NCBI GenBank assembly: GCA_016281315.1 | Contig: JAEEIJ010000058.1 | Location: forward strand, 1 to 64,000 | Direction: 5' to 3' | From: Bacteroidales bacterium | GTDB taxonomy: Bacteria; Bacteroidota; Bacteroidia; Bacteroidales; UBA932 | Length of the DNA stretch: 64,000 bases | Shown: positions 43,984 through 52,263 of the stretch, piece after piece | Layout of the letters: every line of letters begins with the position of its first letter | How positions within the stretch are numbered: position 1 is the first letter of the stretch | Made by a program: the position numbers and the translations under genes | The notes under the pieces: generated by a model | What the model saw: the letters and a program-made list of their open reading frames with translations, nothing else | What the model was told of the DNA's origin: nothing | Database searches by the model: none

Positions 43984-46914
43984 CTACAGTTTACTCATTC
44001 TCAGCGCCACCTGGTCCAGGACGTCGTCCTGCGCGCCGGTGGGCGTGTAGCCGGAGCGGATGCTCTCGAAGGTAGCGCGGGCCTGGCTGTCCTGCCCCTG
44101 CTCCATAAAGGCGTCTCCCAGCACGATGAAGGCCTTGGCCAGCCAGTAGTTCTGGCCGCCGGCCTTCTCTGCGAAGGCGTACACCATATTCTGCACCGAG
44201 GCGAAATCGGCCCGGTCGAAACGGTCCTGGATGAGCAGATACGAAGCCTCCGCCCCTTCCGCGGTGGATGCCTTCTGCGCCAGCTCTTCCAGCAGCGGAA
44301 GGGCTTCGCTGCGGCGTCCGGCGGCCAGGAGCGACTTCGCGCTCACATACTGCGCCTCCCGCTTGACGGATTCCTCCAGCGGCTTCTGGGACAGCACCAC
44401 CCGGGCGGCGGCCAGGGCGTCCTCCCACTGGCTGGAACGGTAGGCCGTGTGCATCAGACCCAGACGCGCCAGGAGGCGGTTCTGGTCCAGCTTGGCGTCG
44501 GATTCCAGCTGCAGATAGGACCTGTAGGCCTTGCCGTAATTACCCAGCGCTTCCTGCAGAGTAGCGTACTGCAACAGGGCGCTTTCCGCCAGCGCGCCTT
44601 CCAGGCCCTTGTCCAGGGCTTCGCGGTAATAATCGGCCGCCAGTTCGCGGTTGCCGCTGTGGCGGTAGCATTCGGCCAGATAGAAATGCGCCTTGGCGGC
44701 GTTGGCCGGCTTGGCATACTTCTCCAGATAGGACTGCAGGGTGGCCTGCGCCTTGGCATAGTCACCGCTCATATAGAGTTGCTCCGCGCTGGCGAAGTAC
44801 ACGTCCTCCTTCTGGGTTTCGGTGCGGGCCACGTTGCCGCCCAGACCGTCCACATAGGAGATATAGGCCTCCGGATCCTCCCGGGTGCGGTAGATGGCCT
44901 CGATGGCGAGGAGGGCGTCCTCCGCGTATTCGCCGCCGCCGGCCACTACCTGCTTGTAGCACTCCAGGGCGTCGTCCGAACGGCCTTCGTTGCGGGCGAT
45001 CATTCCCAGTTCCAGCAGGGATTTCGCCGCCAGGGACGGATCCTTCGTGGTGCTCTGCAGCGTGCTGAAGGTCTTCACAGCCGCGGCGTCGTTTTTCAGG
45101 GCCACATAGGAGCGTCCCAGTTCATAGAGGGATTCGCCGTAATAGGGAGCGTCCGGGCTGGCGAGCAGCGCGGGCTCCAGAATGCGCATCTTCTCCCTTT
45201 CCTCGCCCAGCAGGCCGTTCGCAACGGCGGCGCGGAGGCGCGGATACAGGTTGTTGGCATCCGGGTAATCCTTCATCTGTTTCTCATAGGCCTTCACGGC
45301 CGAGCGGTAATCTCCGCTGAAGAAATGGCAGTCCGCCAGGCGCGTCTGGGCATCGGCCCCCTGAGAGGGATTCTGACCGCTCAGATAGGTCCCGAACCAC
45401 CTCACCGCCTGGGCGTAATTCGCTTCCTTGAAATAAGTATAGGCCAGCTGATAGGGAATCTCCCGGCCTTCCGCGTCGAAGGCCAGCGCCTGCTGGTTGT
45501 ACAGTTCCGTGAGGTTGCCGCGGGCTTCCTCGTACTTCCCGTCGCGGTAGAGGGCTTCCGACAGATAATAGCGGGCCAGCTGATTGAAGGGGTCCTTGCG
45601 ATCGCTGAAATAGGCCGCTGCCTTGAGGCGCACGGCGGCAGCGCGCCAGGAGCCCGCCTCCATCAGTTCGCGGGCCCGGAGGAAGTAGGCCTTCATATAG
45701 TTGGACTTCATCGACGGAAGCAGTTCGTCAATGTGGTCGTAGGCATCCACGGCCGCCTCGTAATTATGCTCCTGAAGGGCCGCCATGGCCATATAGGAGT
45801 AAATCTGATCGCCTTTCTGCTTGGTTCCGTACAGCTCCAGGTAATCCTTGAACGGGGCGGTGTTGCGGCCCAGGTCGAAGGCCAGTTTGGCGTAATTGAA
45901 ATAGGCGTCTTCAGTGATGGGGGCCGAATAAGTGAGGTCCGACGCCTGCTTGAAAGCATCCTGCGCCGCCACCTTGTTCTTGAGACGGATGTAGCTGTAG
46001 CCCAGCTGGTAGGCGGCTACCTGGCCCAGGGAGTCCGTCAGTTCGCCCATCTGGGTGAAGTGGTCCACGGCGCCCTGCCAGTCCTCTGCCTGATAGTTGA
46101 TCTGGCCGGCGAAGAAATGATCCCCCCGGCTGGGATTTTCCAGCGCGTGGCGGTTATAATACTCCCGCGCCAGTTCCGGATGGCCCGTCACCAGGAAACT
46201 CTCGCCCATAATGCGGCCGAGGTGCGGCTTGCGGTCTTCCGGAACGGTGGCATAAAGGGCCTCTCCGTTCTCCACCACATACTCGTAGTCTTTCTTATTG
46301 AAGCGGCATTCCAGCAGATAGTACTGCGAGAGCTGGCCGAAGCGGCTGTCCTTGGCCGCCAGGGAGAACCACTCCTCCGCCTTGTCGAAATCGGCCTTCG
46401 AATAGGCCATATAGCCCAGCTGATAAAAGGACGGGGCCGTATAGGCCGAATAGGGCAGCCCCAGCGCCCTCCCGAAGCATTCCCGGGCGCGTTCCTCGTT
46501 CCCCAGTTCGTAGGCGCAGTAACCGGTTTTGTAGGTGTACTCCGCCAGCTGCGAGCCGTACAGGGACTTGGGGTCGATGGCGTCCAGCTGCTCCAGGGCC
46601 TGGGGGTAATCCCCCTTGTCGAAGAAGTTCTGGGCCAGTTTATAACGCACCTGCGGCGCCACGGGGCTCTCCGGGTTCCCGAGGAGGAAAAAGCGGGCCT
46701 GGGCCTCCGCATTGTCCGTGCGCATCTGCAGGGTGCAGAGCGTTTTCCACGCCAGGGCTTCCTGGCTGTCCTGCCCGTCCAGCAGACGCAGCACTTCGCG
46801 GTACATTCCCGCCCGGTATAACGTATTGACCTGTTGCCAGTCCTGAGCCGTCGCCGCCGTCTGCACCAGGAGCAGAACCAATGCGGCCGATAGGAGTTTT
46901 CTCATCTTTTCCAT
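43984..46914 (-). CDS. Large TPR-repeat protein
   Basis: Signal peptide and many TPR-like units (LGYSYIRLKNKVAAQDAFKQA etc.). Confidence 0.85.
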   Translation of the reverse strand: MEKMRKLLSAALVLLLVQTAATAQDWQQVNTLYRAGMYREVLRLLDGQDSQEALAWKTLCTLQMRTDNAEAQARFFLLGNPESPVAPQVRYKLAQNFFDKGDYPQALEQLDAIDPKSLYGSQLAEYTYKTGYCAYELGNEERARECFGRALGLPYSAYTAPSFYQLGYMAYSKADFDKAEEWFSLAAKDSRFGQLSQYYLLECRFNKKDYEYVVENGEALYATVPEDRKPHLGRIMGESFLVTGHPELAREYYNRHALENPSRGDHFFAGQINYQAEDWQGAVDHFTQMGELTDSLGQVAAYQLGYSYIRLKNKVAAQDAFKQASDLTYSAPITEDAYFNYAKLAFDLGRNTAPFKDYLELYGTKQKGDQIYSYMAMAALQEHNYEAAVDAYDHIDELLPSMKSNYMKAYFLRARELMEAGSWRAAAVRLKAAAYFSDRKDPFNQLARYYLSEALYRDGKYEEARGNLTELYNQQALAFDAEGREIPYQLAYTYFKEANYAQAVRWFGTYLSGQNPSQGADAQTRLADCHFFSGDYRSAVKAYEKQMKDYPDANNLYPRLRAAVANGLLGEEREKMRILEPALLASPDAPYYGESLYELGRSYVALKNDAAAVKTFSTLQSTTKDPSLAAKSLLELGMIARNEGRSDDALECYKQVVAGGGEYAEDALLAIEAIYRTREDPEAYISYVDGLGGNVARTETQKEDVYFASAEQLYMSGDYAKAQATLQSYLEKYAKPANAAKAHFYLAECYRHSGNRELAADYYREALDKGLEGALAESALLQYATLQEALGNYGKAYRSYLQLESDAKLDQNRLLARLGLMHTAYRSSQWEDALAAARVVLSQKPLEESVKREAQYVSAKSLLAAGRRSEALPLLEELAQKASTAEGAEASYLLIQDRFDRADFASVQNMVYAFAEKAGGQNYWLAKAFIVLGDAFMEQGQDSQARATFESIRSGYTPTGAQDDVLDQVALRMSKL

Positions 46915-46973
46915 TATTTGACAAATTTACTAAAAAAATCTGATTATCTTTGTCTAAATTTGGATTTTACGCT

Positions 46974-47666
46974 ATGGAGCCCATCATTCATTTCAAGGAC
47001 GCAGATATCCTGAACGGAGAGAACGTAGTCATCTATTCGCTCAATATGGACATTATGCCCGGAGACTTCGTGTACATCGTGGGAAAAGTGGGTTCCGGAA
47101 AGACTTCCATCATCCGCACCGTCACGGCGGAAAACAAACTCCTCAAGGGGGAAGGATGCGCTTTCGGCTATAATCTCGTGGGCATCCCCAAACGGGAAAT
47201 CCCCTACCTCCGCCGCTGCCTGGGCGTGGTGTTCCAGGACTTCCAGCTCCTGACGGACCGCAGCGTGGAAGACAACCTGGAATTCGTCCTCCGGGCCACC
47301 GGCTGGAAGGACCGCCAGCTCATCGACCACCGCATCGGAGAGGTGCTGGAGGCCGTGGGAATGGGCACCAAGGCGCACAAGATGCCGCACCAGCTCTCCG
47401 GCGGCGAGCAGCAGCGCATCGCCATCGCGCGCGCCCTCCTGAACAAACCCTCGGTGATCCTGGCCGATGAACCCACCGGCAACCTGGACGGCGAAACCGC
47501 GGATGAAATCCTCCAGCTGCTGGTGGACCTGAACCACTCCGGCACCGCCATCGTGATGGTCACCCACAACCGGGCCATCTTCGAAAAGTACCCCGGCCGC
47601 GTATTCTCCTGCGTGAACGAGAGCTGCCACGAAGTGATTGACGAGGGCATCGACGTAACCCTATGA
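46974..47666 (+). CDS. ftsE: FtsE-like ABC transporter ATPase
   Basis: [46 protein letters not shown]. Confidence 0.85.
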   Translation: MEPIIHFKDADILNGENVVIYSLNMDIMPGDFVYIVGKVGSGKTSIIRTVTAENKLLKGEGCAFGYNLVGIPKREIPYLRRCLGVVFQDFQLLTDRSVEDNLEFVLRATGWKDRQLIDHRIGEVLEAVGMGTKAHKMPHQLSGGEQQRIAIARALLNKPSVILADEPTGNLDGETADEILQLLVDLNHSGTAIVMVTHNRAIFEKYPGRVFSCVNESCHEVIDEGIDVTL

Positions 47667-48304
47667 CCTTAAAGGACCGCTATTCTTCCATCATCGGCTG
47701 GTTCGCCGCCAACAAGCCCGTGGCGGAGAGCGAACTGCACTTTGCCAATCCGTTCCAGCTGCTGGTAGCGGTGATTTTGTCGGCCCAGTGCACCGACCGC
47801 CGCGTGAATCTGGTGACGCCGGCGCTGTTTGAGCGCTTCCCATCGGCCCGGTCATTAGCCGCCGCCTCCTTTGAAGACGTTTATGCGCTGGTGAAAAGCG
47901 TCTCCTACCCCAATGCCAAGGCACGCCACCTCATCGCAATGGCGCAGATGCTTGTTTCGGATTTCGGCGGCGAGGTTCCCTCGGATATCGATTCGCTGAT
48001 GCGCCTTCCCGGCGTGGGCCGGAAAACCGCCAACGTCATCGCTTCCATCGTCTATGACCAGCCGGTTATCGCCGTGGACACGCACGTGTTCCGTGTAGCC
48101 CACCGCCTGGGCCTCTCCCGCGGCGCCACGCCCTATGCCGTGGAGCAGGATCTGGAGCGGCACATCGAGCCCCGGCTTCGGCCCGTCGCCCATCACTGGT
48201 TCATCCTCCACGGCCGCTACGTCTGCACAGCCCGCTCGCCCAAATGCGCCGAGTGCCCGCTCACGGCCTGGTGCGCATCATTCCCGTCACTGTTCCGCGG
48301 CTAA
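47663..48304 (+). CDS. nth: Endonuclease III
   Basis: [30 protein letters not shown]-x6-C-x2-C-x5-C FeS motif. Confidence 0.95.
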   Translation: MTLKDRYSSIIGWFAANKPVAESELHFANPFQLLVAVILSAQCTDRRVNLVTPALFERFPSARSLAAASFEDVYALVKSVSYPNAKARHLIAMAQMLVSDFGGEVPSDIDSLMRLPGVGRKTANVIASIVYDQPVIAVDTHVFRVAHRLGLSRGATPYAVEQDLERHIEPRLRPVAHHWFILHGRYVCTARSPKCAECPLTAWCASFPSLFRG

Positions 48305-48341
48305 GCCAACACTATTCAAACCACCTTAAACACGCAGGAGT

Positions 48342-48444
48342 CAATCTTACCTCGGTTTCGAGGCCTAAATCAAGGTAAGATTGTCTTGCGAAACAATCTT
48401 ACCCCGGAAATAAGCCCATAATCAAGGAAAGATCGTCGCGGAAA
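48342..48444. repeat. Tandem pair of 52/51-bp hairpin units (family A)
   Basis: CAATCTTACC...ATCAAGGTAAGATTGTC then CAATCTTACC...ATCAAGGAAAGATCGTC. Confidence 0.85.
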
Positions 48445-48494
48445 GGAGATGAATCGCAGCATTTCCCGCATTTGTGGCCCTATGGTGGTGTTTT

Positions 48495-48523
48495 TTGCGG
48501 GCGTCAGCCCGCGGGCACCGCAA
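48495..48523. repeat. Nested GC-rich hairpin
   Basis: TTGCGG-[GCGTCAGCCCGCGGGCA]-CCGCAA; inner GCGGGC-GTCA-GCCCGC. Confidence 0.7.
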
Positions 48524-48625
48524 CCCTTGAATCAATTCGTGCCACCCTGTTCCGCTGGGGCAGGAGATAACGCTGGATTATTGCACTGCGGCGGATGTGT
48601 CCGTCAGCCTTTTACCGGCCCGATT

Positions 48626-48659
48626 GTTTTGGGTGCGCCCCGCGGGCGCAGTCCAAAAT
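48626..48659. repeat. Strong hairpin
   Basis: TTTTGG-G-TGCGCCC-CGC-GGGCGCA-GT-CCAAAA. Confidence 0.8.
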
Positions 48660-48756
48660 GATTGGGCAGCCAAGCCGTGAGGCGCGGCAGGGGGCGCAGC
48701 CCCGGGCACAACGCTCCCCTTTCCGCCACCCCTACTCCTCCACTCCTGAAAATCAT

Positions 48757-48862
48757 TAAAGCACACTTTCCGCCTTCTACCCCCGGTCACCGTGCTTTAG
48801 AGCCCTGTTTTCCTCCCACTAGAGCACACTTCTCGCACTCTGAGAACGATTTCGTGCTTTAA
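48757..48862. repeat. Tandem pair of hairpin units, period about 63 bp (family B)
   Basis: TAAAGCACACTT...CGTGCTTTA and TAGAGCACACTT...CGTGCTTTA. Confidence 0.8.
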
Positions 48863-48886
48863 CGGAGGCCAGGCACCCGCACCCGT

Positions 48887-50392
48887 TTATTGCGCTACTC
48901 TACAGATTATCAGAAAATTATCCGCCACGGCCTTGGTGCCGAAGATGTGGATGGGACCGCCGTCTTTTACGCCCAGCTTTTTGCGGAGTTCCTCGCTGGT
49001 GAGCGGGATGTTCCGGGCCGTGACGTCGGCCTGTGGATAACGCGCGGCGACGTCCTTGAGGCTGCGCTTGTTCAGCGGGACCGTTTCCAGAATCTCAAAG
49101 GTTTTTCCGAAGGGTTTCAACGCCTCCGGAACATCACCTATGTATAAATGCGTGTGCCTTTCCAATTTCTCAAGGCCATATTGACAGGGCAGTTCGAACG
49201 CCCCCGCTTTCAGCATCGCCTTCCCCGGTTCGAATAAAGACACCCCGTGGCCGATGTCCCCACCGTCCTCTGCGGAAAGGTCACTTCCACCGAATCGGCG
49301 TTGTGGGCTCCCCACGGACACCCTGGACCTGGTCCAGCCGGTTTTTGGACCAGGTTCAATTCCATCCCCTGGACCTGGTCCACGACCTATGCATCCCAGA
49401 GGGGTCTGTTCAACACTGCCTGGACCTGGTCCGGCACATTCTGTCGAACCTGGTCCAGATTCGCCCTGGACCTGGTCCAGCAGCAGGCTCGCTCCATCTT
49501 CAAAAATGGTAATGGCACAGTGCCCGGCATAGCCTTTCTCCAGGAGGAGGAGCAACTCCTTGCACTCCCCTTCCGCGGCGACCACGTGCACTTCGCGAAC
49601 GCATCCCAACTGTTTACAAACCAACGAGATATCCGCCATCGGGCTCAGTTTCAGCAGTAGCAGCGGGCAGGAATCCAGCAATTCCGGAAGCAGCTGCAGC
49701 ACGTCCGGGGAGCAGTCTTCCAGCCGGAAGACCTTGCGGCCGTCGGAGGCGCGCCGCGCCGGGTCCAGGAAAATGAAATCCGGCTTGAAGCCATCCAACA
49801 CCTCAGTGACATTCCCGGGATGCAGTTCGCGGCAGCGAACCGCCACATTCCGGCATCCCAGAGCGGAGAAATTATGCCGGGCCGCATCGGCCAGAGCAGG
49901 TTGCAGTTCGTTATACAGGACATCCGCAAACACCTGCGCAAACGCCCAGCTGTCCACCCCCAGCCCACCGGTTAAATCGGCCATACGGAGCTCGGGGCCC
50001 GGCGTTACGAATTTTCCGCCATTTTCTCGTAATGGGACGTCCTCGGGGACCTCGCAATACGACTCTGGGGCCGTTTTTTCGTAATGGGACGTCCCAAGGG
50101 CCGAAGCGGCCGCCAAGGCCACCGAGGCCTTGTACCGCGCAGTGGCTTCCGAAGAACACTGCTCCCCGGAAAGCCGCAGCGGGTACACCAGCGAAGGCAC
50201 AGCGTACCACGCAGGCACTTTTGTGCGCAGTTTCCGCCGCACCTCCAGCGTGCTCAGTGCCAGATCAAAAGGGGCTGTCCCCGCCGCAAAACCATCCGGC
50301 AAGACTACCACGGACGCATAGCGGGAACGCGCCAGCGCCAGCGCCGCCGGGTCGTCCAGCGAATGGGCCAATATGAATTCCGCAAAATCCAT
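48887..50392 (-). CDS. Class I SAM-dependent methyltransferase with THUMP-like C-terminus, carrying two repeat insertions
   Basis: MADLTGGLGVDSWAFAQVF; DFIFLDPARR; LSPMADISLVCKQL; IPLTSEELRKKLGVKDGG..HIFGTK. Confidence 0.85.
   Translation of the reverse strand: MDFAEFILAHSLDDPAALALARSRYASVVVLPDGFAAGTAPFDLALSTLEVRRKLRTKVPAWYAVPSLVYPLRLSGEQCSSEATARYKASVALAAASALGTSHYEKTAPESYCEVPEDVPLRENGGKFVTPGPELRMADLTGGLGVDSWAFAQVFADVLYNELQPALADAARHNFSALGCRNVAVRCRELHPGNVTEVLDGFKPDFIFLDPARRASDGRKVFRLEDCSPDVLQLLPELLDSCPLLLLKLSPMADISLVCKQLGCVREVHVVAAEGECKELLLLLEKGYAGHCAITIFEDGASLLLDQVQGESGPGSTECAGPGPGSVEQTPLGCIGRGPGPGDGIEPGPKTGWTRSRVSVGSPQRRFGGSDLSAEDGGDIGHGVSLFEPGKAMLKAGAFELPCQYGLEKLERHTHLYIGDVPEALKPFGKTFEILETVPLNKRSLKDVAARYPQADVTARNIPLTSEELRKKLGVKDGGPIHIFGTKAVADNFLIICRVAQ
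49323..49480. repeat. Cluster of six 15-nt odd palindromes (CTGGACCTGGTCCAG type) inside the methyltransferase gene
   Basis: Copies at 49323, 49345, 49369, 49420, 49444, 49466; spacers 7-9-36-9-7. Confidence 0.9.
49990..50095. repeat. Tandem pair of 52-bp hairpin units inside the methyltransferase gene (family C)
   Basis: TCGTAATGGGACGTCC at 50027 and 50079, read in two different frames. Confidence 0.85.
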
Positions 50393-50427
50393 ATTGCAAA
50401 AATACGGATAATTCTGTACATTTGTAG
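50392..50427. promoter_or_regulatory. Divergent promoter region methyltransferase / phosphoglucomutase
   Basis: TATTTTTG on minus strand and TACATTTG on plus strand. Confidence 0.5.
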
Positions 50428-50439
50428 ATGGAAGAAAGT

Positions 50440-50552
50440 TTGATTCCGAAAAACTCTGCCCACCCTCGGGCAGATAAGAGGGAGGGACCCAATGAGCCGT
50501 GCTGCACGGCGATTCTTGGGAGGGGTCGCGAAGCGACGATTTTCGGGATCAA
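50440..50552 (+). ncRNA. Candidate multi-hairpin structured leader upstream of phosphoglucomutase
   Basis: Closing stem TTGATTCCGAAAA / TTTTCGGGATCAA enclosing CTGCCC-ACCCTC-GGGCAG, CCGTGC-T-GCACGG and GTCGC-GAA-GCGAC. Confidence 0.45.
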
Positions 50553-50586
50553 CTTTCTGGAATCGATGATGAAAACACACTAAATT

Positions 50587-52254
50587 ATGAAAACCTACAA
50601 AGACGTGGCGAAGAGTTGGCTGGAAGGCAACTTCGACGCACAGACCAAGGCGGAAGTCAAACACCTGATGGAAACCGACGAAACCGCACTGGAAGACGCA
50701 TTCTACCGCACCCTGGAATTCGGCACCGGCGGCCTCCGGGGCACGATGGGCGTGGGCACCAACCGGATGAACAAATACACGGTGGGGATGGCCACCCAGG
50801 GCCTTGCCAACTACATCAAACAGCACGTCAAGGGCGAAGCCAGCGTGTGCATCAGCTACGACGCCCGCAACAATTCCGAGCTGTTCGCGAAGATATCGGC
50901 CGATGTCCTCAGCAACAACGGCATCAAGGTCTATCTCTTCGACGCCCTCCGGCCCACCCCGGAGCTGAGCTACAGCATCCGGATGAAGAAAGCCACGGCC
51001 GGCATCATGGTCACCGCCAGCCATAACCCCAAGGAATACAACGGCTACAAGGTCTTCTGGAGCGACGGCGGCCAGATCACCGCTCCCGTGGATAAGGATA
51101 TCGTGGCCGAAGTGAACAAGATCGGGGATCCGGCCGAAGTCCGTTTCGAGCCCAGACCAGGCGAGCCCGTGGCAAAGATTGAAATGATGGGCGCGGAGGT
51201 GGACGAATGCTACCTGAGGGACATCACTTCCCTGGCCCTGAGCCCGGAAGCCGTCAAGAAACATAATGACCTCAAAATCGTCTATACTCCCCTCCACGGC
51301 TGCGGCGTGAAACTGATGCCGGAAGCGCTCAGGCGCATCGGCTTCAACAACATCATCCACGTGCCCGAGCAGGACATCAACGACGGCAACTTCCCCACCG
51401 TGGTCTCCCCCAACCCGGAAGAGCCCGCCGCGATGAAGATGGCCCTCGAGAAGGCCGATGAAGTAAAGGCGGACCTCGTCCTCGCCACGGACCCGGACGC
51501 AGACCGGCTGGGCATCGCCGTCCGCGACAACGAAGGCAAGATGGTCCAGCTCACCGGCAACCAGACCTGGAGTTTCCTCACCTATTATGTCCTGAAGCGC
51601 TGGGAGGAACTGGGCAAACTCAAGGACGGAAAGGGCTACGTGGTGAAGACCATCGTCACCAGCGAGCTCATCGCCGCCATCTGCGAGAGCTTCGGCGTGA
51701 AGTGCTACAACGTCCTCACCGGATTCAAATACGTCGCGGAAGTGGTGAAGCGCAACGAAGGCAAGGGCGTCTTCATCTGCGGCGGCGAGGAAAGCTACGG
51801 CTTCAACCTGGGTGAGTTCGTCCGCGACAAGTGCGCGCAGGTGGCCGGCATCATGGTGGCCGAATGCGCCGCCTGGGCCGCCGAGCAGGGCCTCACGCTT
51901 TACCAGCTGCTGCAGGAAGTATACAAGAAGTACGGCCTGTACGTAGAGAAGATGGTGTACATCGTCCGCAAGGGAAAATCCGGCGCGGAGGAAATCCAGA
52001 AGATTATGGCCGATTACCGCGCAAATCCCCCCAAGGAAATCGCCGGCAGTCCCCTCGCCAAGGTCATCGACTACAACAAGCCGGAAGAAACCGGCCTGCC
52101 CAAATCCAACGTCCTGCAGTTCTTCAACGAGGCCGGCGACGTAGTCTCCGTACGTCCTTCCGGCACGGAGCCCAAGATCAAGTTCTACTTCGGGGCCAAA
52201 GGCAACGATGCGCCCCGGAAGATTGAACTTCTGAAGGCGCAGTTCGTCAGCTAA
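50587..52254 (+). CDS. Phospho-sugar mutase (phosphoglucomutase/phosphomannomutase)
   Basis: GTGGLRGTMGVGTNRMN; TASHNPKEYNGYKVFW; DPDADRLGIAV; VRPSGTEPKIKFY. Confidence 0.95.
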   Translation: MKTYKDVAKSWLEGNFDAQTKAEVKHLMETDETALEDAFYRTLEFGTGGLRGTMGVGTNRMNKYTVGMATQGLANYIKQHVKGEASVCISYDARNNSELFAKISADVLSNNGIKVYLFDALRPTPELSYSIRMKKATAGIMVTASHNPKEYNGYKVFWSDGGQITAPVDKDIVAEVNKIGDPAEVRFEPRPGEPVAKIEMMGAEVDECYLRDITSLALSPEAVKKHNDLKIVYTPLHGCGVKLMPEALRRIGFNNIIHVPEQDINDGNFPTVVSPNPEEPAAMKMALEKADEVKADLVLATDPDADRLGIAVRDNEGKMVQLTGNQTWSFLTYYVLKRWEELGKLKDGKGYVVKTIVTSELIAAICESFGVKCYNVLTGFKYVAEVVKRNEGKGVFICGGEESYGFNLGEFVRDKCAQVAGIMVAECAAWAAEQGLTLYQLLQEVYKKYGLYVEKMVYIVRKGKSGAEEIQKIMADYRANPPKEIAGSPLAKVIDYNKPEETGLPKSNVLQFFNEAGDVVSVRPSGTEPKIKFYFGAKGNDAPRKIELLKAQFVS

Positions 52255-52263
52255 TATCGGCCT

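Noticed and set aside
44449-46821. 790-aa plus-strand ORF
   Set aside because: Antisense to the TPR gene; no recognisable domain, high-GC artefact.
48305-48886. Type III toxin-antitoxin RNA locus
   Set aside because: Tandem hairpin pairs are suggestive, but there is no ToxN-like toxin ORF next to them.
49323-49480. CRISPR array in the methyltransferase gene
   Set aside because: Repeats are only 15 nt, spacers 7-36 nt and non-uniform, no cas genes, and the region stays in frame.
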